A stretch of 5,173 nt of DNA, from assembly GCA_029856375.1 (NCBI GenBank), contig JAHQWX010000171.1, positions 1-5,173 on the forward strand, in the 5' to 3' direction. This document shows positions 1 through 5,053 of this stretch, in pieces. The notes below the pieces were generated by a model. That model was given only the letters and a program-made list of their open reading frames with translations. It did not search any database and was not told the origin of the DNA. The position numbers and the translations under genes are program-made. This stretch comes from Promethearchaeia archaeon (lineage in GTDB: Archaea > Asgardarchaeota > Lokiarchaeia > Sigyniarchaeales > SOKP01). Positions within the stretch are counted from its first letter, which is position 1. The number at the start of each line of letters is the position of its first letter.

Positions 1-778
1 CTCTATTTGTTTCTAATTTCGCCATTTCTGCCAATTCTATCGTTGGTCTAATTCCTGCTTGAATAAGTACGATATCGGCTTCAAGTATTTGATCATCCTT
101 TAGTTTAATTCCTTTTACTAAATTATCTCCTAAAATTTCTTCTGTCACGGCATTTACAATTGTTTTTACTCCCATTTTTTCAATTTCTTCTTTTAAAATC
201 GTTGCGCATTCGTCGTCTAATTGCCTAGGCAAGAGTCTCGGAAAAAATTCGACGACTGTGGTATCAAGATTACAATTTCTAATTTGTTTGGCCAATTCCA
301 ATCCTAAAAGCCCTCCTCCAATAACGATAGCTTTTTTCGCGGAATTGTTTTTAATATAATCGCGGATTTCTAACGCGTCATCAATATTTCGCAGCGTAAA
401 AACTCCCTTTTTCAACAATTTTATCGCATTATTAATAGGAGGAATGTTTGGTCGGCTTCCAGTTGCTAATATCAATTTATCGTATTTCACGGGTTCGCTC
501 TGCCCATCAATCAGAATTAGTTTTCTTTTAGGCCGAATCCCCGCGACTTTTTTTCCAAGAAAGGTTTTAAGATTCTTCTTATTATACCACTCTTCCTTAA
601 AAGCGATTAAGTCTTCAATTGAGTTTTGCTCAGAAATCAACTCAGGCAATTTAGGCCGAGAGTAATAGGGGTAGTTTTCTTCGGAATAAGTCTCTATTTC
701 TACATCTTCGTCGAGATTCCTAATATTTTGCGCTGAAAATGTTCCCGCAACTCCATTCCCGATGATCACAACTTTCAT
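1..778 (-). CDS. FAD-dependent NAD(P)H oxidoreductase, NADH:rubredoxin oxidoreductase-like (3' end cut by window edge)
   Basis: I translated this from the minus strand: ATG at 778-776, then 259 codons open to the window edge, so the C-terminal part is missing. It has the two-Rossmann layout of class I pyridine-nucleotide flavoproteins. The FAD dinucleotide motif GNGVAG is at residues 7-12, PYYSRPKLPELI at 37-48, the ATG motif (LILATGSRP) at 102-110, and the NAD-binding GGGLLG at 154-159. The VVE at 175-177 ends the second beta strand in Glu, which favours NADH over NADPH. A hydrophobic strand ending AGIRP at 241-245 leads towards the final FAD motif beyond the edge. The start MKVVIIGNG and the PYYS-[RK]-P-x-L segment resemble archaeal NADH:rubredoxin oxidoreductase and NirB-type reductases. 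There is no redox-active Cys pair and no Cys near residue 42, arguing against a disulfide reductase or CoA-disulfide reductase/NADH oxidase. It probably passes NADH electrons to a small Fe-S protein in the cytoplasm. It is divergent from a ferredoxin-domain gene. The partner is inferred. Confidence 0.9.
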   Translation of the reverse strand, partial: MKVVIIGNGVAGTFSAQNIRNLDEDVEIETYSEENYPYYSRPKLPELISEQNSIEDLIAFKEEWYNKKNLKTFLGKKVAGIRPKRKLILIDGQSEPVKYDKLILATGSRPNIPPINNAIKLLKKGVFTLRNIDDALEIRDYIKNNSAKKAIVIGGGLLGLELAKQIRNCNLDTTVVEFFPRLLPRQLDDECATILKEEIEKMGVKTIVNAVTEEILGDNLVKGIKLKDDQILEADIVLIQAGIRPTIELAEMAKLETNR

Positions 779-800
779 ATTTTAAATATTTCACTCTTAG

Positions 801-807
801 TATTTTA
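801..807 (-). promoter_or_regulatory. TATA-like box of the FAD oxidoreductase gene
   Basis: On the minus strand this reads TAAAATA, and 22 nt separate it from the ATG at 778. That spacing puts the expected archaeal transcription start at or next to the start codon. No Shine-Dalgarno motif precedes the ATG, so a leaderless mRNA is likely. AT-rich background lowers certainty. Confidence 0.4.
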
Positions 808-841
808 GCGTTATTTCTATAAATTTTAAATCAAATAATCA

Positions 842-851
842 GAACATGTTC
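842..851. promoter_or_regulatory. Perfect 10-bp palindrome, candidate operator in the divergent spacer
   Basis: GAACATGTTC is its own reverse complement. It is the most GC-containing motif in an otherwise AT-only spacer between the divergent FAD oxidoreductase and ferredoxin genes. It ends 11 nt before the TATA-like box of the ferredoxin gene, a position suited to an activator or a repressor. The binding factor is unknown and chance occurrence is possible. Confidence 0.35.
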
Positions 852-862
852 GGGATTAATCT

Positions 863-870
863 TATTTTTA
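863..870 (+). promoter_or_regulatory. TATA-like box of the ferredoxin gene
   Basis: TATTTTTA lies 23 nt before the ATG at 894, with no Shine-Dalgarno motif between, which fits leaderless transcription. An alternative TATA-like run (CTATAAATTTTAAA, about 817-830) would give a leader of roughly 40 nt. Confidence 0.35.
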
Positions 871-893
871 CAATATCTCTATAAAATATTAGT

Positions 894-1685
894 ATGACAA
901 TAGCAAAATCAGATGAAAAAAAAATAATAAGAAAAATTATCAAGATTGACGAAGATCTATGCACTGGTTGTGGACAATGCGTCATTGCCTGTGCCGAAGG
1001 AGCGTTAGCTATAATAGACGGAAAAGCTAAAGTCATTAATGAGGTCTTTTGCGATGGATTAGGCGCGTGTATTGGAGAATGCCCCGAGGGTGCTCTTGAA
1101 ATAATAGAAAGAGAAGCAGCAGAATTTGACGAAGAAGCGGTTGAGAAACACTTGGAAGATCTCAAAGAGCAGGAGCATTTTAAACTTATTCTCGAACATA
1201 CTAACCTTGGACAGCAGCAACATTCGCACCAATGTTCATGTCCATCAGCAAATACTATAGTATACGAAAATACATGGGAAGATTCGGAAATAACCGGCGA
1301 GATACCTTCTGCTTTAAGACAATGGCCCACGAAATTAACATTGGTCAGCCCGACCGCTCCGTATTTTAATAATAAAGAGTTAATTGTAGTTTCTGACTGC
1401 GCGCCTATGGCTTACGGTGATTTTCATAGAAAAATACTGAAAGGGAAACCAATCGTTTCTGTTTGTCCGATATTGGGCTTGGGCGAAATGGAATTAGAAA
1501 AATTAGAGCAAATATTAATGCAAAATCCGATTGAATCCGTGAACTTTGTGCTAATGGAGGTGCCCTGCTGCCAAAAAATAAAAATTTTTCTCGACCCAAT
1601 CCTGGCCAAAATAGATCGCAGTATTACTGTGCAAGAAACGGTTATTGGACGAGACGGGAAGATTTTAAGACGAGCTAAAATCTAA
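894..1685 (+). CDS. 4Fe-4S ferredoxin-domain protein with long cysteine-containing C-terminal domain
   Basis: This is a 263-aa cytoplasmic protein of a family I recognise in anaerobic bacteria and archaea. Residues 15-72 form a bacterial-type ferredoxin fold. Motif 1 is complete (C23, C26, C29, C33). Motif 2 is C53-x5-C59-x3-C63-P, with Leu56 where the middle Cys of a 2[4Fe-4S] ferredoxin would be. Cluster I therefore has four Cys ligands (23, 26, 29, 63), while the second site has only three (33, 53, 59). An acidic helical linker follows at about 70-100, then a His/Cys patch (H110, H112, C114, C116). The C-terminal domain (about 135-263) carries the family signatures SALRQWP (139-145), APYF (155-158), SDCAPMAYGDFH (167-178), VCP (190-192) and MEVPCC (221-226). 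The enzymatic role of this domain is not established. It is divergent from the NADH flavoprotein, which could be its reductase; that is inference. The ATG at 894 places the fold correctly. Confidence 0.88.
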   Translation: MTIAKSDEKKIIRKIIKIDEDLCTGCGQCVIACAEGALAIIDGKAKVINEVFCDGLGACIGECPEGALEIIEREAAEFDEEAVEKHLEDLKEQEHFKLILEHTNLGQQQHSHQCSCPSANTIVYENTWEDSEITGEIPSALRQWPTKLTLVSPTAPYFNNKELIVVSDCAPMAYGDFHRKILKGKPIVSVCPILGLGEMELEKLEQILMQNPIESVNFVLMEVPCCQKIKIFLDPILAKIDRSITVQETVIGRDGKILRRAKI

Positions 1686-1692
1686 ATTTACC

Positions 1693-1703
1693 TTTGTTTT
1701 TTT
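1693..1703 (+). terminator. Poly-T terminator of the ferredoxin gene
   Basis: TTTGTTTTTTT begins 7 nt after the TAA stop at 1683-1685. There is no strong hairpin before it, as expected for archaeal U-tract termination. Confidence 0.5.
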
Positions 1704-1769
1704 ATAGAAGAAATACTTATTTTAAGGGTATGAATTGTCTTCTATTAGAGATTCAATCTAAATAAACAC

Positions 1770-1777
1770 TTTAATAT
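1770..1777 (+). promoter_or_regulatory. Possible TATA-like box of the GOLD-like membrane protein gene
   Basis: TTTAATAT lies 31 nt before the ATG at 1809, implying a leader of only a few nucleotides. An alternative TATA-like run at about 1711-1724 would give a longer leader that includes the GAAGG motif at 1792-1796, 12 nt before the ATG, as a ribosome binding site. The sequence does not decide between them. Confidence 0.25.
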
Positions 1778-1808
1778 CAGAATTATTGAAAGAAGGTAAT
1801 CGAAAAAA

Positions 1809-2360
1809 ATGAAAGTGAGACTATTTCTTAAAAAAAAAATCGCCATTTTATTAATCCTTTTGACCGTTAATTCCTTTCTGAACATTTTATTTGTGAAAGG
1901 TTTTGAATGGAAAGATAGCACTCTTGGCGCTCACTCAAAATTCCCCAGAACATTCTCAAACTTATCCAAGGGAAATTTCATGAATTTAACCTATAATGTC
2001 AAGTCGGGGGGCGATATTGATCTTCATATTCTTTCGGAAGCTGAATATACTAAATTTAACGCTGGTCAATCGTTCACTGCTCATGTGACTCGCGATAATT
2101 CGTTGCAAGGAAATGTTTTATTTGAAATCCCATCTGATGGAACCTGGGTTGTGCTAATCGACAATACAGATTCAAACACAGCAATAACATATGATCTCAC
2201 AGTAGATATTCTTCTTGTTAATCCATACTTTTGGATTCAAGTAGTGATAATAATTGTTGTAGTCTCTGCTATAGTTGCTAGTGTTGTAGTAGTTACGGTC
2301 GTTCTCGTAAAGAAGAGAAAAAAAGGTAAAATAACAAACCAAAATAAGCCTAAGGTTTAA
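1809..2360 (+). CDS. Small type I membrane protein with predicted GOLD/emp24-like extracytoplasmic domain
   Basis: This 183-aa protein starts with a basic N-terminus and a hydrophobic signal sequence (about 10-30). A compact beta-rich domain follows (about 48-135), then one transmembrane helix (about 142-167) and a 16-residue Lys-rich cytoplasmic tail beginning KKRKKGK (168-174). In the domain, YNVKSGGDIDLHIL (62-75), then SEAEYTKFNAGQ, FEIPSDGTWVVLIDN (105-119) and YDLTVDI (128-134) follow the order of p24/emp24 GOLD domains: a GG-D-x-D strand turn, a pro-Gly turn with a hydrophobic strand ending in DN, and a last strand before the membrane. Unlike eukaryotic p24 proteins it has no cysteines and no coiled coil between domain and membrane. 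Two N-glycosylation sequons (N51, N59) sit on the outer side. The PPC (pre-peptidase C-terminal) fold is the main alternative. Its cellular role is unknown. It appears monocistronic and overlaps the convergent regulator gene by 11 bp at the 3' end. Confidence 0.72.
   Translation: MKVRLFLKKKIAILLILLTVNSFLNILFVKGFEWKDSTLGAHSKFPRTFSNLSKGNFMNLTYNVKSGGDIDLHILSEAEYTKFNAGQSFTAHVTRDNSLQGNVLFEIPSDGTWVVLIDNTDSNTAITYDLTVDILLVNPYFWIQVVIIIVVVSAIVASVVVVTVVLVKKRKKGKITNQNKPKV
2318..2324 (-). terminator. Poly-T tract for the HTH_10 regulator, inside the opposite gene
   Basis: On the minus strand this is a T7 run inside a longer pyrimidine stretch (2310-2324), about 26 nt past the regulator's stop. It lies antisense to the Lys codons of the membrane protein's cytoplasmic tail. 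Archaeal U-tract termination here is plausible but unproven. Confidence 0.35.
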
Positions 2361-3003
2361 ACAAAACTTTCTTTTTTATTATTTTTCTCAACATTACTGA
2401 AAGTGCAGATTTTGACTTTCCAAGTTCATTAGCCAATTCTTCTAAAGAGATTTTTCTGGGAACATCGAAGAAGCCTAAACTAATTGCTTTATCTAACACT
2501 TCAGATTCGTCCAAATTTAATTTGTATTTATCATCTTCGATTTCATAGGGCGCGTTTCCAATTCGGAGTAATGAGAATTCGATTTTTTTTTCTTCAAAGA
2601 GCATAAGTAAATCGTCTATTCGTTTTCTACTAGAAATTAATTTCCAAACGGCAGAAGCTTCCCTCACTATCACGGGAAAATTAATGAGAACGCCACATTT
2701 TATTACGCCATATAGCAAATAAGGGTCCTTCGTTTTCACATTGAATTGAATTTTATTTTCTTCTCGCTCTATAACGCTAAATTCGAACACAGACGGATGA
2801 GTTTTTATTTCTTCTACGATTTCATCGATACGATAGTGCATTATTTCAATTATTGCGTTTCCAATAGATTTTTCTAAGTCGTAAGGTAAGAAATTCAGGA
2901 TATCGAGCTTAACATCGGGAAATTTTTTGAAGATTTCAGAAATCCATAATTGTTCGGGAAATTTTATCCTAATTCTCGCTAAGCTCGGCTTATTTTCGTC
3001 CAT
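2350..3003 (-). CDS. Bat-like transcriptional regulator with C-terminal HTH_10 domain
   Basis: This 217-aa protein begins at the ATG at 3003-3001. The C-terminal 50 residues (about 164-213) match the archaeal HTH_10 (bacterio-opsin activator-type) DNA-binding domain: a helix with LDKAISLGFFDVPR (170-183), then ISLEELANELGKSKSALSVMLRK (185-207) giving the helix-turn-helix, and a basic end (KIIKKK). Typical family members read 'A...GYFDvPR.isl.elA..lg.S.sals..lRra', which is very close. The N-terminal about 155 residues form an alpha/beta region of the type found in small stand-alone HTH_10 proteins and probably sense a ligand or mediate dimerisation. No PAS, GAF or metal-binding Cys cluster is visible, only C103. 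It is divergent from the iron-sulfur flavoprotein over 101 bp, so control of that gene and autoregulation are likely by inference. Its 3' end overlaps the membrane protein gene by 11 bp. The target and signal are unknown. Confidence 0.88.
   Translation of the reverse strand: MDENKPSLARIRIKFPEQLWISEIFKKFPDVKLDILNFLPYDLEKSIGNAIIEIMHYRIDEIVEEIKTHPSVFEFSVIEREENKIQFNVKTKDPYLLYGVIKCGVLINFPVIVREASAVWKLISSRKRIDDLLMLFEEKKIEFSLLRIGNAPYEIEDDKYKLNLDESEVLDKAISLGFFDVPRKISLEELANELGKSKSALSVMLRKIIKKKVLFKP
2368..2386 (+). terminator. Poly-T tract for the GOLD-like gene, inside the opposite gene
   Basis: T3, T6 and T5 runs start 8 nt after the TAA at 2358-2360. They fall antisense to the Lys-rich C-terminal codons (KIIKKK) of the HTH_10 regulator. 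This is a good position for archaeal U-tract termination. Confidence 0.45.
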
Positions 3004-3026
3004 TATTAAATATTATATGTTTAAAA

Positions 3027-3034
3027 TTAATAAA
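3027..3034 (-). promoter_or_regulatory. TATA-like box of the HTH_10 regulator gene
   Basis: On the minus strand this reads TTTATTAA, 23 nt before the ATG at 3003. There is no Shine-Dalgarno motif, consistent with a leaderless transcript. The surrounding sequence is almost all A/T, so the exact box is uncertain. Confidence 0.35.
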
Positions 3035-3072
3035 TTTTCTAAAGAGCTTAAGACTTATAGATCTTCGAACAA

Positions 3073-3080
3073 ATATTTAA
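3073..3080 (+). promoter_or_regulatory. TATA-like box of the iron-sulfur flavoprotein gene
   Basis: ATATTTAA lies 24 nt before the ATG at 3105, the spacing expected for a transcription start at or near that codon. A GAGG motif at 3089-3092, 12 nt before the ATG, could be a ribosome binding site if transcription starts further upstream, for example from CTTATAG near 3054-3060. Confidence 0.35.
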
Positions 3081-3104
3081 AATTAAAAGAGGAAATGTTA
3101 TACT

Positions 3105-3713
3105 ATGGGTGAAAATAATAACTTTTTATTGGGGATCTGCGGTAGCCCGAGAAATCAAGGTACGCAATTTGCAGTTGAATACGCGTTAAATTATGCTTCT
3201 GAGAAATTTGGATTTGAAACGGAAATTTGGTCGGTCAGAGGGAAAAAAATTGGCTTCTGTACTCATTGCGACTATTGCGTAAGAGAAAAAAAGGGATGTA
3301 TTCAGAAAGACGATGTACAAGAATTATATCCTAAAATTGAAAACGCGAAATTTCTTCTTCTTGGAACGCCTGTATTTCAAGGGAATTTATCTGCTCAGTT
3401 AAAGGCTGTTATGGACCGATGTAGAGCTTTAGTAGCCAAGAATCCCGATGTTTTTCGGAATAAAATAGGAATAGCGTTAGCGGTTGGAGGTGACCGGAGC
3501 GGAGGACAAGAACCGGCAATACGGACGATATTAGACTTTTATTTGCAAAATGGAGTAATAACCGTTTCTGGAGGAGCATTTGGTGCCAATTTGGGTGCTT
3601 GTTTATGGACGAGAGATCAAGGTAAAGATGGCGTTAAAAAAGACGAGGAAGGATTGAGAACTATAAGAAAAGTGATTAAAAGGTTAACTACTTTTACAAA
3701 TAAAAGCGATTAA
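3105..3713 (+). CDS. Iron-sulfur flavoprotein (Isf-type, flavodoxin-like NAD(P)H-dependent FMN reductase superfamily)
   Basis: This 202-aa cytoplasmic protein matches the family's usual length. A flavodoxin-like fold opens with the strand FLLGICGSPRNQGTQ (7-21), whose GSPRNQGT loop binds the FMN phosphate. The compact cysteine motif C52-x2-C55-x2-C58-x6-C65 fits the Isf consensus (CX2CX2CX4-7C) for a [4Fe-4S] cluster. LLGTPVFQGNLSAQLKAVMDR (85-105) is the second flavin-contact segment, and VGGDRSGGQE (127-136) with GANLGA (160-165) completes the isoalloxazine site. Characterised Isf proteins accept electrons from ferredoxin and can reduce O2 or H2O2 in anaerobes; the substrate here is inferred. 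It is divergent from the HTH_10 regulator. Its stop overlaps that of the convergent PAP2 gene by 4 bp (3710-3713). No strong poly-T follows, only T4 at 3722-3725. The ATG at 3105 starts just before the first beta strand. Confidence 0.92.
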   Translation: MGENNNFLLGICGSPRNQGTQFAVEYALNYASEKFGFETEIWSVRGKKIGFCTHCDYCVREKKGCIQKDDVQELYPKIENAKFLLLGTPVFQGNLSAQLKAVMDRCRALVAKNPDVFRNKIGIALAVGGDRSGGQEPAIRTILDFYLQNGVITVSGGAFGANLGACLWTRDQGKDGVKKDEEGLRTIRKVIKRLTTFTNKSD

Positions 3714-4678
3714 AAATTTAATTTTGTGAATATTAAAGGCCAAATCACTAATCCTACAATAAAAATTATTAAATATTCTATTGCAACCAGCCAAACCACA
3801 TCAGAAGGAATTATTAGATATAAGACAAGAGAAAGAATTAAATAAATAATTAATCCCATAGAAATCCTTAATATAAATCGACTTTTTGATAATGATTCAC
3901 GGTTTATTTCAAAATTTAAGAATTTATATTCAAGTGCGAGCCCGATACTTATTCCAATCATTTTTCCAGCAGTGGTTCCGATATTATGTTCCTGAGCGTA
4001 AAAAAACTCCGAAAAAATCATTATTATTAAACTGACAAGGGCCAATCCAAGATAAATTATCATAGGATTATATTTCGATAGCGAAGAGCGTAGTGGTTGT
4101 TCGAAGATCCAGACCAAAACAAGAATAACAATTCCAAAGAGCCACCCGGTAAGAACATCTCCAAACCAATGCACACCCAAGTACATTCTTGATAATCCTA
4201 CAAGAACAATTATTGCTATAGAGAAGACCCACATTAACAATTTCTTAATTCTAATAGATCCATACCCCCAATATATTGTAGAGCTCATCGCGTGACCACT
4301 TGGTGTGCTAAGATGTGAGGCTCCAATCAAAATCCATTCAGATTGAGGTGGTCTATTATTAGCAATTATTGATTTTGCGTAATAATTAACAAAATTTGAC
4401 GAAGCGTAAACAATCATTAGCGATTTCGCGCCGTCCTTGTTTACAGCCCAAAACAATGTAAAGAAAATTGCGAAATAGACTTGAGTACCTCCCAACTCAG
4501 TAATAATTCGAAAAAAATATTCAGTTCCCGGGAACAGATCTCTTAAGATTTGATTCCACGTAAATTCGAAAAGAGAAGGTGTTGATAATATCACAAATAT
4601 AAGGATAATAGATAAAGTAAGAATTGTCAGTTGAATTAGCAATTTATTTTTAGGATTATTCAACGATAACACGCTCAA
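3710..4678 (-). CDS. PAP2-family membrane phosphatase with extended C-terminal membrane region
   Basis: This 322-aa polytopic membrane protein carries all three acid-phosphatase motifs of the PAP2 family. C1 is K102-x6-R109-P110, C2 is P126-S127-G128-H129, and C3 is S163-R164-x5-H170-x3-D174. His170 is the expected nucleophile, with His129 and Asp174 in the catalytic relay. The core (about 55-195) resembles the PAP2 subgroup with an 'ITELG...' helix before C1 and a PSGH-x6-YWGY segment. Hydrophobic helices are near 14-32, 66-80, 84-100, 147-167, 175-192, 206-226, 235-250, 268-289 and 294-317. About 130 residues with four helices lie beyond the catalytic core. It likely dephosphorylates a lipid phosphate or pyrophosphate such as a polyprenyl carrier; the substrate cannot be read from the sequence. 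There is no ATG near the start. The first possible codon after an in-frame TAA (4686-4684) is TTG at 4678, and GTG at 4672 is an equally good start two codons later. Confidence 0.9.
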   Translation of the reverse strand: MSVLSLNNPKNKLLIQLTILTLSIILIFVILSTPSLFEFTWNQILRDLFPGTEYFFRIITELGGTQVYFAIFFTLFWAVNKDGAKSLMIVYASSNFVNYYAKSIIANNRPPQSEWILIGASHLSTPSGHAMSSTIYWGYGSIRIKKLLMWVFSIAIIVLVGLSRMYLGVHWFGDVLTGWLFGIVILVLVWIFEQPLRSSLSKYNPMIIYLGLALVSLIIMIFSEFFYAQEHNIGTTAGKMIGISIGLALEYKFLNFEINRESLSKSRFILRISMGLIIYLILSLVLYLIIPSDVVWLVAIEYLIIFIVGLVIWPLIFTKLNF

Positions 4679-4687
4679 TATTTAGGA

Positions 4688-4703
4688 CAATATCTAAATA
4701 TTG
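4688..4703. repeat. Inverted repeat CAATAT-N4-ATATTG before the PAP2 gene
   Basis: The 6-bp arms are perfect, with a 4-nt centre. The left arm is also a direct repeat: CAATATTTA at 4676-4684 and CAATATCTA at 4688-4696, 12 bp apart. The set lies between the TATA-like box and the start codon of the phosphatase gene, where a repressor would block transcription. Such arms can arise by chance in AT-rich DNA. Confidence 0.3.
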
Positions 4704-4710
4704 ATTTTTT

Positions 4711-4718
4711 TATTTAAA
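4711..4718 (-). promoter_or_regulatory. TATA-like box of the PAP2 phosphatase gene
   Basis: On the minus strand this reads TTTAAATA, 32 nt before the TTG at 4678 and 38 nt before the GTG at 4672. That predicts a short leader of about 8-15 nt. It suggests the gene has its own promoter although it lies downstream of the glutaredoxin gene on the same strand. Confidence 0.4.
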
Positions 4719-4723
4719 AAGTT

Positions 4724-4732
4724 AAAAAAAAA
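4724..4732 (-). terminator. Poly-T terminator of the glutaredoxin-like gene
   Basis: On the minus strand this is an uninterrupted T9 run starting 4 nt after the stop at 4736-4738. It separates the glutaredoxin gene from the PAP2 promoter just downstream. Confidence 0.5.
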
Positions 4733-4735
4733 GGT

Positions 4736-5029
4736 TTAATTAAGGAAAAGTTTCTTAGCTTCTCTTTCTCGCAAGCCATCAACGCCCCATAATTCCTTGA
4801 ACCAATATTTGCCTTTGTGAAATACTGCCGGAGTATTTACTATACATCCTTCTGCATCGCAAAAAGTTCCTACAAAGTTAGGATCTTGTAATAATTGTTG
4901 GACAAATTCTTCGTCTTCAATGTCTTTCTCAATATATACCACCTTCTTTTCATTCAACCATTCCATGAGTTCGTGGCATCGATGGCACCCTTCCTTGGTA
5001 ATAATAATTGGTATTTTTGATTCTGCCAT
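4736..5029 (-). CDS. Glutaredoxin-like thiol-disulfide oxidoreductase with extra CX4C pair
   Basis: This 97-aa cytoplasmic protein has a thioredoxin/glutaredoxin fold. Strand IPIIITKEG (6-14) leads to the active site C15-H-R-C18, followed by a helix (HELMEWLNEKK) and strand VVYIEKDIEDEEF (30-42), as in glutaredoxins and NrdH proteins. The cis-proline motif T66-P67 precedes strand AVFHKGKYW (68-76). WGVDGLREREAKK (81-93) is the C-terminal helix region. CHRC replaces the common CPYC. A second pair, C57-x4-C62, sits just before the cis-proline and is absent from classical glutaredoxins. It could be a structural metal or cluster site or a second redox pair. It probably reduces protein disulfides or passes electrons to a partner that is not identifiable here. 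The ATG at 5029-5027 sits six residues before the first strand. It is followed by a T9 tract and then the PAP2 gene on the same strand, 57 bp away. Confidence 0.85.
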   Translation of the reverse strand: MAESKIPIIITKEGCHRCHELMEWLNEKKVVYIEKDIEDEEFVQQLLQDPNFVGTFCDAEGCIVNTPAVFHKGKYWFKELWGVDGLREREAKKLFLN

Positions 5030-5039
5030 GGATAAAAAG

Positions 5040-5053
5040 TAGTTTTTAAACTA
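5040..5053. repeat. Inverted repeat TAGTTT-TT-AAACTA at the glutaredoxin promoter
   Basis: Perfect 6-bp arms flank a 2-nt centre, located between the TATA-like box and the ATG and touching the box by two bases. That is a repressor-type position. AT-rich composition makes a chance match possible. Confidence 0.3.

Noticed and set aside
444..665. 73-codon open frame on the plus strand
   Set aside because: It lies fully antisense to the FAD oxidoreductase, whose Rossmann motifs show which strand is coding.
1..778. Thioredoxin reductase or disulfide reductase identity
   Set aside because: No CxxC or CxxxxC redox pair is present in the visible 259 residues. Only C169 and C191 are seen, and neither is in a catalytic position.
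839..1330. 163-codon open frame on the minus strand
   Set aside because: It is antisense to the ferredoxin gene, which has clear family motifs. The predicted peptide is Ser/Cys-rich and low in structure, typical of a shadow frame.
1405..1609. Two 61-64-codon open frames on the minus strand
   Set aside because: They are antisense to the conserved C-terminal domain of the ferredoxin protein and show no recognisable motif.
3041..3069. CTTAAG, AGATCT and TTCGAA 6-bp palindromes in the regulator-Isf spacer
   Set aside because: They are six-base palindromes without extended arms or repetition; too short to call an operator.
2927..3112. 61-codon open frame on the plus strand overlapping the regulator start and the Isf start
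   Set aside because: Half of it is antisense to the regulator and it crosses the promoter spacer. There are no motifs and no start signal.
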